A stretch of DNA of 33,033 nt from positions 1 through 33,033 of the forward strand of contig CALEMW010000026.1 in the NCBI GenBank assembly GCA_937910695.1, written 5' to 3'. Position numbers and translations under genes: made by a program. The DNA comes from an uncultured bacterium (GTDB lineage: Bacteria > Krumholzibacteriota > Krumholzibacteriia > LZORAL124-64-63). The first letter of the stretch is position 1; each line of letters opens with the position of its first letter. Below are positions 15,704 to 25,800 of this stretch, piece after piece. The notes under the pieces were generated by a model. That model was not told the DNA's origin, made no database searches, and saw nothing but the letters and a program-made list of their open reading frames with translations.

Positions 15704-17774
15704 GGAGAGGCTCCTCTTCAGGGGTTCGAACATCCACCGCCGGTTTGATGGCGCAGACATTGCCGATGTTCAGAAGCGTGCGGTATTCCAACTGTTCGGT
15801 CAGGGTGCGGATCAGAGCCCAGCCCAGGCCACGCCCCCGCTTGCGGACATCGCTGTTCTCGAGATCCGGGACTTCGACGGACGCCGGCGGGCAGGACCGG
15901 CCTCGGTCCCGCACCATCACCCAGCCCGCCAATGCGTGCTCGGACGTGGCGGGGTACCACCAGAGATCGACCTCCGCTCCCGGCCGGCCGAGATATCCGT
16001 GCTCGAAGACGTTGTTGATGTGCTCGCTGAGGGCGAGTTCCAGCAGGCCGAGGTCGCGCTCGCCGAGCGAGGCGTCCATCAAGGCCTTCATCCAGTCGCC
16101 GATCTGCTCACTGCCGCCGCTACGCGCGGATACCTGCAGATGCATGGCGCCCTCGGTCAACTGCGTCAGTTCATCTTCACTTTTCAGGTCCCCGATCAGG
16201 TTGCCGGCGTTTCCGGAGACCTGTGACGTTTCCGGGAGCTTGGAAACATGCCCGGGGCAACCGACCAGCAGCAGAGTGAGGTCGTCGAACCGGGACTCGT
16301 GCCCCTGCCAGCCGGTCACGGCGGCCTGCAGGGATTCCAGCACGGGCCCGTGCCCCTGGCCGTTGGCCCGGCGCAGGATCTCCTCGACCCTGGCCTGGCC
16401 GAACTCCTCGCCGTCGCCGCAGCGGGGCGCTTCGGTCAGGCCGTCGGTGTAGAGCAGGGCCAGGTCGCCGGGACCCAGCAGGACGGTCGTGTCGTGATAG
16501 GACGAAGCCGCGATCGCATGGGGAATGATCCCGAGGGGCACGCCCTCGGACCGATATTCCTCCACCACGCCCATGGCCGGGCGGGCCAGCAGCAGCGGGC
16601 AGTGGGCCGCGCTCGCGAACGTGAGACGTCCGCGATCGGGGTCGAGGATGCCGTAGATGGCGGTCACGAAGACCCCCGGAGAGAGCGAACCGTTGAGGTC
16701 CCGATCCAGGGCCGTCAGCAGTTCGGCCGGACTGTCGTAACGGTCGCGCCGAGCCTTGACCAGCGCCGCGAGCATCGAGGTGACCAGGCAGCCGCCGAGC
16801 CCTTTGCCGGCGACGTCGGCCATGAACACGCCCAGCTTGTCGCCGGGCAGCTCGAAGGCATCGAAGTAGTCGCCTCCCACCTCGCTGGCGGCCTGGTAGA
16901 GACCCTCGGCGGCGAACCGGCCGCAGGCGATCTGGCGGTCCGGCATCAGTGACACCTGGATGGAATGGGCGAGATCCATTTCGTGATCGAGCCGGTTCTT
17001 CTCGAGCATCAGGGTCTGGGAGGCCTTGATGCGGGCGGCCATCTCGTCGACGGTTTCGGCGAGCATGCCCAGTTCGGTACGGTCCTGCAGGTTCATGGGC
17101 GTTTCGAGATCGCCCTGACCGATGCGGGCGATGCCCGCCTTCAGCACGCTCACGGGCCTGAGCATCACGTGCATCAGGGCTCCGGCACCGAACACGCCGA
17201 CCACGAGCAGGATCGCCGAGACCATCATCAGGGCCTTGCGGGACCGACTCACCACATCGTCGACGTAGCTTCGACGCAATCCCACGAGAACCATGCCGAG
17301 CTCCTGTCCGTCCCGGTGCTGGACCGCTACGCTGGCCACGATGAGATCCGGACTCGTACGAAGATTGCCGTCGTGTGCGGAACCGGCGACGGATGCGAGG
17401 CCTGCGGGCTCCACGAATACCTGGCCGAACTGCCGGGGATCGGCGTGCCCCTGGATCCGCCCCTCATGGTCGAGCACGACGACGAAAGCCAGCTCAGGAC
17501 GATCCTCCTGGATCTGCTGCACCATGGGCATGAGGCTGAGTTCGGGGAATTCATCGAGCAGGGCGTCGGCGCTGACATGGGCCAGGTTCCTGGCCTCGAG
17601 CACCAGGCGGGTTTCGACCTCGCGGTGCAGGGAGTTGCGCAGGTGCTGCTGAGCCACGCTGCCCACGCCGATCACGGCTGCGACCACCAGCGCCGCGACC
17701 GCAAGGCTGAACACCCAGTTCAGGCTGAAGACACGCCGTTGCTGCTTTCCATGGTCCTGTGTCTGCTGATCCAA
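15696..17774 (-). CDS. Membrane sensor: Cache-like + HAMP + PP2C/SpoIIE phosphatase + RsbW-like kinase
   Basis: The protein has 692 residues from the TTG at 17774. I prefer this start because GGAGG (17785-17781) lies exactly 6 nt upstream and it falls just after the stop of the preceding gene. A GTG at 17810 is in frame but has no ribosome-binding site and overlaps that gene by 20 bp. Order of parts: helix at about 17-40; extracytoplasmic Cache-like sensor of about 140 residues (VVLDHEGRIQGHADPRQFG); helix at about 180-204; HAMP; coiled linker LDHEMDLAHSIQVSLMPD; PP2C domain with VGGDYFDAF, MADVAGKGLGG, LLYTDGLTEA and FDDLTLLLV, which keep the metal-binding Asp residues; and a C-terminal HATPase with the N box ALSEHINNVFEHGY and G2 RGRGLGWALIRTL. 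It combines the RsbU and RsbW roles, as in Pseudomonas HsbR but with a membrane sensor. Its STAS partner follows directly. Confidence 0.92.
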   Translation of the reverse strand: MDQQTQDHGKQQRRVFSLNWVFSLAVAALVVAAVIGVGSVAQQHLRNSLHREVETRLVLEARNLAHVSADALLDEFPELSLMPMVQQIQEDRPELAFVVVLDHEGRIQGHADPRQFGQVFVEPAGLASVAGSAHDGNLRTSPDLIVASVAVQHRDGQELGMVLVGLRRSYVDDVVSRSRKALMMVSAILLVVGVFGAGALMHVMLRPVSVLKAGIARIGQGDLETPMNLQDRTELGMLAETVDEMAARIKASQTLMLEKNRLDHEMDLAHSIQVSLMPDRQIACGRFAAEGLYQAASEVGGDYFDAFELPGDKLGVFMADVAGKGLGGCLVTSMLAALVKARRDRYDSPAELLTALDRDLNGSLSPGVFVTAIYGILDPDRGRLTFASAAHCPLLLARPAMGVVEEYRSEGVPLGIIPHAIAASSYHDTTVLLGPGDLALLYTDGLTEAPRCGDGEEFGQARVEEILRRANGQGHGPVLESLQAAVTGWQGHESRFDDLTLLLVGCPGHVSKLPETSQVSGNAGNLIGDLKSEDELTQLTEGAMHLQVSARSGGSEQIGDWMKALMDASLGERDLGLLELALSEHINNVFEHGYLGRPGAEVDLWWYPATSEHALAGWVMVRDRGRSCPPASVEVPDLENSDVRKRGRGLGWALIRTLTEQLEYRTLLNIGNVCAIKPAVDVRTPEEEPLHV

Positions 17775-17780
17775 CGAGTA

Positions 17781-17785
17781 CCTCC
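17781..17785 (-). promoter_or_regulatory. Ribosome-binding site deciding the TTG start at 17774
   Basis: GGAGG read on the minus strand, with six bases between it and the TTG. The alternative GTG at 17810 has only acgcctgc before it. This favours a start 12 codons further in and a 16-bp gap to the upstream gene in place of a 20-bp overlap. Confidence 0.6.
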
Positions 17786-17790
17786 GCTGA

Positions 17791-19875
17791 TCATCGTCCC
17801 GTGTCGTCACGCAGGCGTTTGATCCGGTTCAGCTGCTGCCGGGCCCGATCCAGGTAGGACCGGGTCCGTCGATCTTCAGGGTCGACCCGCAGGGCCTGTT
17901 CCCAGCTCCCGACGGCGTCTTCGAGACGCCCGGCCGCGAAGTGCCCCATGCCCTGCTGCAGGTATTCCTCGACCAGGCGGCTCCGGACATCGGCGACGTC
18001 GGGAGATTCATCCCAGACGAGCTCCCAGATGCGCACGGCTTCGTCGGTCTGCCCCTGTTGCTGAAGCCCCAGGGCCCGTTCGGCCAGGGCCTCGAGTTCC
18101 CGACGTCGGGACGGGTTGATCGAAGCCTTCTGTTCCTTGTTTTCGGCCGTGACCGACAGCTCTTGAGCGTTCCCGTTCAGGTTCGCCAACGCCGCTTCCC
18201 GCGCCCGTTCCGTTCGACGGCGCTCCTGCTCATAGTCCTGGCGCCGGACCGCTTCGGCGATGAATCCGTCGAGGACCTTCAGGCTGTCCCCGGCTGCACC
18301 AAGGTTCGCTGCGGTGCTGCGGGCCCCGCGTGCCTCGTCGAAAAGGCCGGCCCGGGCGAGCCCACGCCCCTCGTTCATCAGGGTCCCGATCTGCTGGACG
18401 ATCGCCTGGTCGGTTCGGCGGAGCATGGCGCGCGCGTCGATATCGTCCGGGGTCAGGTCCGCGACCATCGCGAAGGCGCGGCGTGCCGTGACGAGATCTC
18501 CGGACGTGAAAGCAGCGAATCCCTCGTCATACAGGGTTCTCGCCTCGAGACTCCGTTGACTGCGGCGTTCGCTTTCTCCCTGCAGCCGCTCCAGGTCGGC
18601 CGCGGCGGATCCATCCCTCGGAGCGATGTCGAGCAGACGGGTCAGCGTCAGGATCGCGACGGTCAAGTCGCCGGATGACTCCTCGCGTCGGGCCTGGCCC
18701 CTCAGGACGGCCACCTCGACCGAATCGACATCCGCCCGGCCCGGGTCGAGGATCCTCAACATGCCCAGCCGTTCCAGCGCCTTGGTGTAATCCTCGCGTT
18801 CGAGGGCGGCGGTCGCCTCGGACAACAGCGCGGAGGTACGCCTGCGGTTGTCTTCGGCGAATGCTTCGGCCAACTGGCGTTGCCTGGCCTGCTCGGCGGC
18901 GACACGCGCCTCACGACGGCTCACCGCCGTGCTCGGCCCGGTCGTGAAGGTCAGGCCCAGCCGCTGGATATCCCCGAGGCGGTTCGATTCGTAGGCGTAG
19001 TCCAGGGCGAGATCGTGCCAATGCACACCGAAGCCGGCGGTCCAGGCGCCCGAGAGCGAGCCGGTCCGCAGAGCGAACTGACGGCGATAATCCGCCTCGA
19101 GGCCAAGGTGCCAACGTCCGTCGGACCCCTTGGTCTGGTCGAGATCGACGGCGGCGAGCACGTCGATGTCCTCACCGGCCTGCTTCCGCCAAGCCGATGC
19201 CAGACGCAACCCACGGGGATCGGGGACCTCATCGAGGTCCAGGCGGACCGTGGGCTCGAGGGCATTGCGTACGGCCACGCCCACCGTCCAGCGGTCGGCG
19301 GCCTGGCCCACCACTCCCGCCAGGGCCATCGGCCGGAGCAGGACGCCGAGATCGAGTCCCGTACCCCCACCCGAATAGCCGGCGAGGGACTGCCTCTGCA
19401 TCTTGAGCACGCCGCCGACGAATACGCCCCCGCCCACGGCGCGACCGTAGGCGATGCCGATTTCCGATTCCTTGTCCTGAAGTTCGTCGGGAAGCAGCAC
19501 GTTGCGGTCGTCCCGGTGTTCGATGCCGTCGACCCCGAACAGCCGCACCGTCACCGCGAACGTGCCGTAGCGCCAATGGGGATAGACGGCCGCCATGTAC
19601 TGCTCGCTGAACCCCATGCCGAACAGGCTCGTGTGGGTCATCTGGAACTGGCGACGATCCAGCCGCGCGAGGCCGGCGGGATTCCAAAGCGAGGCGCTGG
19701 CGTCATCGGCCACGGCCCCGAACGCACCGCCCAGAGCGAGAGCACGGTTGCCGGCCCCGAGGGCGAAGACGGACCGGCCGCCGCCGTCGTCCAGGGCGCG
19801 GGCGGGCGTGAGGCCCAGAACCATGGTCGCCAGGGCGGCCAGCACAGTCGGCAGGGTTCGGCGGAGGATCCTCAT
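17791..19875 (-). CDS. PorV/UPF0164-like outer-membrane barrel fused to TPR domain
   Basis: The protein has 694 residues. The ATG overlaps the stop of the giant gene (ATGA, 19872-19875). A signal peptide covers 1-27 (ending GLTPARA). Residues 30-320 show the PorV/PorQ hallmark ALGGAFGAVADDASASLWNP, followed by AGLARLD, then alternating aromatic/glycine strands (YGTFAVTVRLFGVDG, WTAGFGVHWHDLALDYAYE) ending near FTTGP. In Bacteroidetes, PorV is the outer-membrane shuttle of the type IX secretion system and binds cargo C-terminal domains. From about 330 the protein becomes charged and helical: an Arg/Gln-rich linker, then TPR-like repeats (LDIAPRDGSAAADLERL, VADLTPDDIDARAMLRR, QGQTDEAVRIWELVW, AGRLEDAVGSWEQALRVDPED). 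Such a long TPR tail on a PorV barrel is unusual and would sit in the periplasm. With a FlgD-tailed giant protein translated just before it, a dedicated export or anchoring role is likely (inference). Confidence 0.88.
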   Translation of the reverse strand: MRILRRTLPTVLAALATMVLGLTPARALDDGGGRSVFALGAGNRALALGGAFGAVADDASASLWNPAGLARLDRRQFQMTHTSLFGMGFSEQYMAAVYPHWRYGTFAVTVRLFGVDGIEHRDDRNVLLPDELQDKESEIGIAYGRAVGGGVFVGGVLKMQRQSLAGYSGGGTGLDLGVLLRPMALAGVVGQAADRWTVGVAVRNALEPTVRLDLDEVPDPRGLRLASAWRKQAGEDIDVLAAVDLDQTKGSDGRWHLGLEADYRRQFALRTGSLSGAWTAGFGVHWHDLALDYAYESNRLGDIQRLGLTFTTGPSTAVSRREARVAAEQARQRQLAEAFAEDNRRRTSALLSEATAALEREDYTKALERLGMLRILDPGRADVDSVEVAVLRGQARREESSGDLTVAILTLTRLLDIAPRDGSAAADLERLQGESERRSQRSLEARTLYDEGFAAFTSGDLVTARRAFAMVADLTPDDIDARAMLRRTDQAIVQQIGTLMNEGRGLARAGLFDEARGARSTAANLGAAGDSLKVLDGFIAEAVRRQDYEQERRRTERAREAALANLNGNAQELSVTAENKEQKASINPSRRRELEALAERALGLQQQGQTDEAVRIWELVWDESPDVADVRSRLVEEYLQQGMGHFAAGRLEDAVGSWEQALRVDPEDRRTRSYLDRARQQLNRIKRLRDDTGR

Positions 19876-22800
19876 CGCACCACCGCCACCTTCCGACGCA
19901 GGGTGCGTCGCTCCCCGCCGTCGAACTCGACGACGATTTCGGCGATGTACACACCGTTGCGAACGACGGCGCCGCGACCGTTACGACCGTCCCAGGCATC
20001 GTCCTGATGAAGTCCGGCAGTTTTTCGTTCCGCGTCGACGACGGTCACGACCATCTCGCCCCGGGCCGTGAAGAGGCGCAGGGTCACCGTCGCGGGTCCC
20101 GACAGGGCATAGACGAATCGAGTCGTTTCGCGTCCGGCGGCGAACGGGTTGGGGAAGTTGCTGTAGGTCTCGTCGAGACCGCCCAGCGAGACGGTGCCGC
20201 GGTCGGTCCAGAAGGGGAGGGATTCACCTTCGACGGCGAGAATGCGGACAGGAACCAGGTCGCCTTCGGCCTGTCGAGCCGAAACGAGTTCGGACCCGAG
20301 CCCGAGTTCCAGCGATGACGCCGCAGGAGCGTCGTGCAGGGTCACCATGAGTTCCAACAGGGCGGACTCGCCGGCTGCCAGCCGCAGGTCATGCAGCGGG
20401 GTCAGCACCGCGAGGGTGTCGGCCTCGCCCAGATCGTCCGCCACCGCCCACTCGATGCCGTCGATGCTGGCGATGATCCTGCGGACGCTGGCACCGACCG
20501 GAATCTCCAGGCCGCCGTTTCGCGCCATCAGCCCCAACGAAGCGACGACGAGGTCGCCTGCAGGAGCCGCAGCGGGATTGGTCAGGACCAGATCGGCTAC
20601 CGACGTGGTCGGCGCCATGGGGGACAGCACCGCAGGCATGTGTCCGCTCCAGGAGAGCCGGAGCTCGTCGGACGGCAGCCTCAGGATGCGGGGGCCCGTC
20701 GAAAGGGGCACGACGATTCCGGCGTCGGCCGTCACCTCGACCGGAGCGTGAAGATGGATGTCCGAGGCGACGATCCCTTCGGGCGCCAGCAGCAGGACGA
20801 TGGAATCAGCCACAGCGACGGCCCGCGGACTCGCGGCAATGACCAGATCCAGCGTGGCGCCGGCGGCTACGGTCTGGGCCTCGAAGACCAGATTGATGCG
20901 GCCGTCGGGCGAGGACAGGGCGGTCGAGCGGGCGACGACGTCGTCGTTCCACAGAGCGCAGACCGACTCCAGCATCGTGTCGGCCCGCAGGGCTTGGCCG
21001 TCGGGTGTGCGGGCATGGATGGTCAGGGTGTCGAGGCGGGCGGCAGAGGTGCCGACCGCGATCGGGTGACGGATCGCCACGGCGAGCACGGGCAAATCGG
21101 TCGCGCCGCCTGTCAAGGCGAAGCCGCCCTGGGACGATCCTCCAAGATAAACGAGCTCCACCGGATCGAGGATCATAACGCTGGGCCCCATCAGGAGGGA
21201 CGGCGTGGTCACGACGCTCACCGGAACGCCGGAGTTCTCATCGCGGGCGTCCCATCCCGACACGCCGGAGGTCGTGAGACGGAGAGACGGCGCCGGCGCG
21301 TCCCCGGTCAGCGACAGAACGATCGTCAGCTCCGCGTCCTCCCCCGCGGCCAGGGTCAGGGGCGTGTCGTACTCGACCATCAGATCGGCCGCGGCGTCGG
21401 CCGGGAGGGTGATCGACCCCAGAAGGTCGTCGCCCGCGGTGACCGAGACGTCGGTCACGATCGAAGCCGGCGATGCCAGGGGCATCCCGTCGTCGTCCAC
21501 GAGCCGGATGGCGAGAGAGCCGAGCTGGATGCCCGCCCCGCTCCCCACGGAGCCGGAATTGTGCAAGCCGAGCACGAGGGCCCGGACATCGTCCTGGCCG
21601 CGGCTGGCCTCGACGGCCGCGCCTGCAACGGCGACGACCTGGAGATCCTCGGCCCCGGCCACGATATGCGCCGCTTCGGTCTGCAGCGGGAAGGATCCGG
21701 CCGAGGGCAGGACCGTGATCGGCAGACCGCTGACGACGTCCCTGGCGGCGATCGCCCCGTCGTCGGGCAGGGAGATCCTGAAGATCTCATCGGGAGCCTC
21801 TTCGTCGACGTCCAGCGCGAGGGTCAGCAACACGGTCTGATCGACACGGACCTCCAGGGGCTCGCCCAGGATGATCGGGACCACGGGCCCGTCACCGGAG
21901 ACGATCGCCCGCACGCCCAGCACATCGCTGCCGTTGCGCAGGACCACGCGACTCAAAAGATCGGACGAGGCCAGGAGCGACCCGTCCTCGTCCACGCACG
22001 TCACCATCACCGTATCGATACGCGCCCGGGACGAGGAGCTCTCGCCTCCGAGGGAGAGGGCAAGGGTCATGGCCGTGATGTCGGCCTGCCCCCTGTTGAC
22101 CGAGAAGGGCAGCTGGGAAATGGTGCCGACCGACAGGGCCGCCGGAGGCGACAGGATCGTCAGCGGTGTCGAGGTGACCCACAGGGAGATCAGCGGATCG
22201 CCGGTCACCGCGCCGGTCCCGTGCGCCGCGACGTCGAACGAAACTTCGCCGACGGCGATCGCAATCACCGACCAGCGGAAGACGGCCGACTCGCCGGGAT
22301 CCAGATCGGCGATCGCGGGAACCGGAACAGGAGAGATGATCACCATGCCCTCGGCGGAGGGAACCGGGATCGCCGGCGCGACATCCGAAGCCCGTTCCAG
22401 GCCCGCGTTCCAGACCGTCAGCTCGAGGGTCTCCTCCTGTCCCGTCACCGCGACGGACGGGTTCATGGCCAGCGAGGCGTGAAGAGGCGCCTCGCTGAAA
22501 AGAAGCCTGCCTTGCGGGTTCAGGTCGGCGTCGATCGGGCCGTCGTTCCCCGAAGCGAACCCGAGGCCCTCACGGGGAATCATGAGATCGAAGACGGTCG
22601 AATCGGACAGCGTCGGCGTCGTGGTGACGCCCACGAACAGACGTTCCCCTTCAGGCGGCACATCGAGGTCCAGGCCGGCCAGGTACCAGGTCGATCCCCG
22701 GAGGTTGAAGGTCCCCAACAGCTCGTCGTCACCGTCGCCGGGCGCGAAGCCTTCCGCGCCGCCATCACGCCACAGCTGCAGGGAGGCGACGGAGCCTCCC

Positions 22801-25800
22801 CCGGCGGACCCCACGTTTTCCAGCCGAAGGGAGTTGAGGATGTCGGCGGCGTCGCCGTTGGCGGGAACGGTCAGATCGAGGGCCAGGACGGGCCCTTCGC
22901 CGGGCGCCACGGTGCGGTTGAGCGTGGGACGGGCGTCGAGCTGAGCGGCGACATGGCCGTCGACGACCAGGCCCCCGTCGGACGAGAGCGGCCAGTCTCC
23001 CTGCACGTCCGCGTCGGTGGCGAACCGGATGTCCAGGGCGCCGGCGACGGCCACGGCGAGGGAATCCCCGTCGGCTGCGTGGTGCAGGGCGATGTCCCCG
23101 CCGATGCGGAGATGCCGGGTCGAGGAGGTGGGCACCGGCAGATCGAGACCGCCGAATACGGCCCGGCCACCTGAGAAGGAGGCGGTCGCGAGGATCGACC
23201 CGTCCTGATCCCTGAGCACGAGCCCCGAGACGACGTCGTCAAGCGATCCCGGTGCGTCCGACACGCTGCGGTTGGTGATCGCGAGAGACGTCATCCGTCG
23301 CGGCTCGCCGTAGGTGTTGGTGATCGCGAGGTCCAGCAGTTCCCGGTCCGGGGCGCCGGGGTGTACGGATGACCACGCGTCTCCGGCCACCGACACGTAG
23401 ATCCTGTCCGCGGCACTGACGACCTGCTCGAAGGCATTGGCGACCGCAACGTCGCGGGGACCGTCGTTGCCCCGCGCCACGGCCACGGCATGGACGGGCA
23501 GTTCCAGACGGACGGTGCGTCCGCTCTCGGCGCCGGCGGCGATGTCCGCCGTCACAAAGACCCTCATGCCGCCGACCGGCAACGGTTCGACCAACCCCGT
23601 CAATGCCCAGCGATCGCCGGTGAACACGAATCCGCCCAGGCTCATGTCCTGGCCGGCGTCAAAGACCCCGTTCCCGTCGTCGCGCCAGAGTTCCAGGCGC
23701 GCGAGGTCCGTACCGGCCCTGGCATCGCCGCGGTTCACGAGGGCCAAATCCTCGAGCGTATCCTCATCATAACCGTCGCCGGGCAGCACCAGGTCCATCA
23801 CCACGGTCTGCTGACCGCCGGGAGGCAAGACACCGGCGTCCACGTCGTGGACCATGACCTGGGAGGCCACGAATCCATCGACGGCGAGACCTCCCCCGGA
23901 GGCGAGGGGCCAACCGCCGTCGATCAGGACGTCGCGCGTGAAGCCCAGGGCCTCGGCATCGTCGCATTGCAGGGCAAGGAGATCACCGTCGCGTGCGAGC
24001 GGGGACGCAGCGCCCCTGACGATCAGCGTCACGGTATCCCCGGCGGCGAGTCCAAGCGCGAGGTCAGGGAACATCGTCGTTCCCCCGGACATGGTCCGAG
24101 ACCCGGTCAGGCCCGTCGTCGACCCGTCGGGCTCCCGCTTCCAGAGCGAGAGATCCTGCCAGGACGCATCCATCTGCGACGCCGAGCCCTCGCCGACGGA
24201 CGCATTGGCCAGCGTCAGGGTCATGAGCGTATCGGGGGCCACCGACCAGTTGACCAGCTGCAGTTCCAGAACTTCGCTGGGGGCCTCGCCGGGGGCCGCG
24301 CTCACGGGCGTCGCCGGCAGCGCCGAGATCAGGATATGGCCCTGCTCGGGCCATGCCACCGTGAGCTCCTTCGTGGCCACGTCGTTGTCCGCCACGGGGT
24401 CCACCTGATCCAGGGCGGCCACCGATGCGGCATGGACGATCCGACTGCCTCCGGTGCGCTCATCCACCCGCGCCATCAACGTCAGGGTCGCCGTTTCCCC
24501 CTGGGCGAGAGCACCGATGTTCCAGATCCCTGTCAGGGCGTCGTAGACGCCGTTCGGAATCGTGCCGAAGAGCTGGAGGCCCTGCGGAAGGGTGTCGAGG
24601 ACCGCGATGCCGGTGCCCGCGTTCGGCCCCATGTTCTCCAGTTCGAGATCGAAGCGCACCAGGTCGCCCTCGGCGGGTTCGACGACATCCGCGATCATCG
24701 ACAGGGCGAGGTCCACGCCGCCCACCGTCACGGTGTTGACCGCCACGTTGTCGTCCAGATCGGAATCCTCCTGACCGAACGGCTCGATGCGGGTCGTGTG
24801 ATCGAACGACATTCCCGTCGTTCCCTCGTCGACCGTGACACGAACGAAGAGCGCACGCGACGACGCCGGTTCGAGGGTCCCCACGTCCCAGCGCCAGACA
24901 CCGGCGGCGGCGTCGGACACGAAGTCCTCCAGCGGAGGCGTATGGGACGCATAGGTCAGGCCCGCGGGAAGACTGTCGACCACCGCGACGCCCGTCGCCC
25001 GATCGGGGCCCTGGTTGGTCAGGTACAGGGTGATGATCAGCTCGTCGCCCTCGTTGGGCGATTCGAGATCCACGTAGGAGGCGAGGGCCAGGTCCGCGCC
25101 GAGCACGTGGATGTCCGCCTCGACCGCGTCGTTGGCCGGGTTCAGCCCGTGCTGATCCAGCGACACGATGCTGGCCGCCCCCACGTGATCGGAGCCACCC
25201 TCGCCGGGCAGGACGTCGCTCGTGAGCACCAGGTCGAGATCGGCACCGGCTTCGAGCATCGGCACCGACCACAACCTCGCCACGTCATCGTAGGAACCGC
25301 CCTCGGCCCAGGCCGCCGTGGGCGCCACGCCCGCAGGCAGGCTGTCGCGCACCACGATGTTCGTCGCCGCATTCGGGCCGTGGTTGGTGAGTCTGAGGCG
25401 CCATTCGAGCGACTGGCCGACGTCCGGGGCGGCATCGTCGGGCTGGAGGGTCAGACCCAGATCGGCGTCCTCGTCGACGATCAGCGCGACCGTCGCCGTT
25501 TCGTTGCCCGGCCCGGAATCGCCCTGCTCCACTTCCGCCACCGTCGCCGCCGCGTGGAGGGTGTCGCCGGCCGCCGCAGGGGAAACGGCCGCCGTCAACT
25601 CGATGACGGCGCTGTCGCCGACCGGTACCTCCCCCACGATCCAGCGACCGGTCAGCTGGTCGTAGTCGGGATGATCGCTGGCCAGGTAGACCAACCCGGA
25701 TGGCAGGGGACAGCCCACGACGACGCCGGTGGCCGGGTCGGGGCCGTCGTTCGCGACCGTCAGCGTCAGGTGGACTTCGTCTCCGGTGGCGGGCGTCGCG

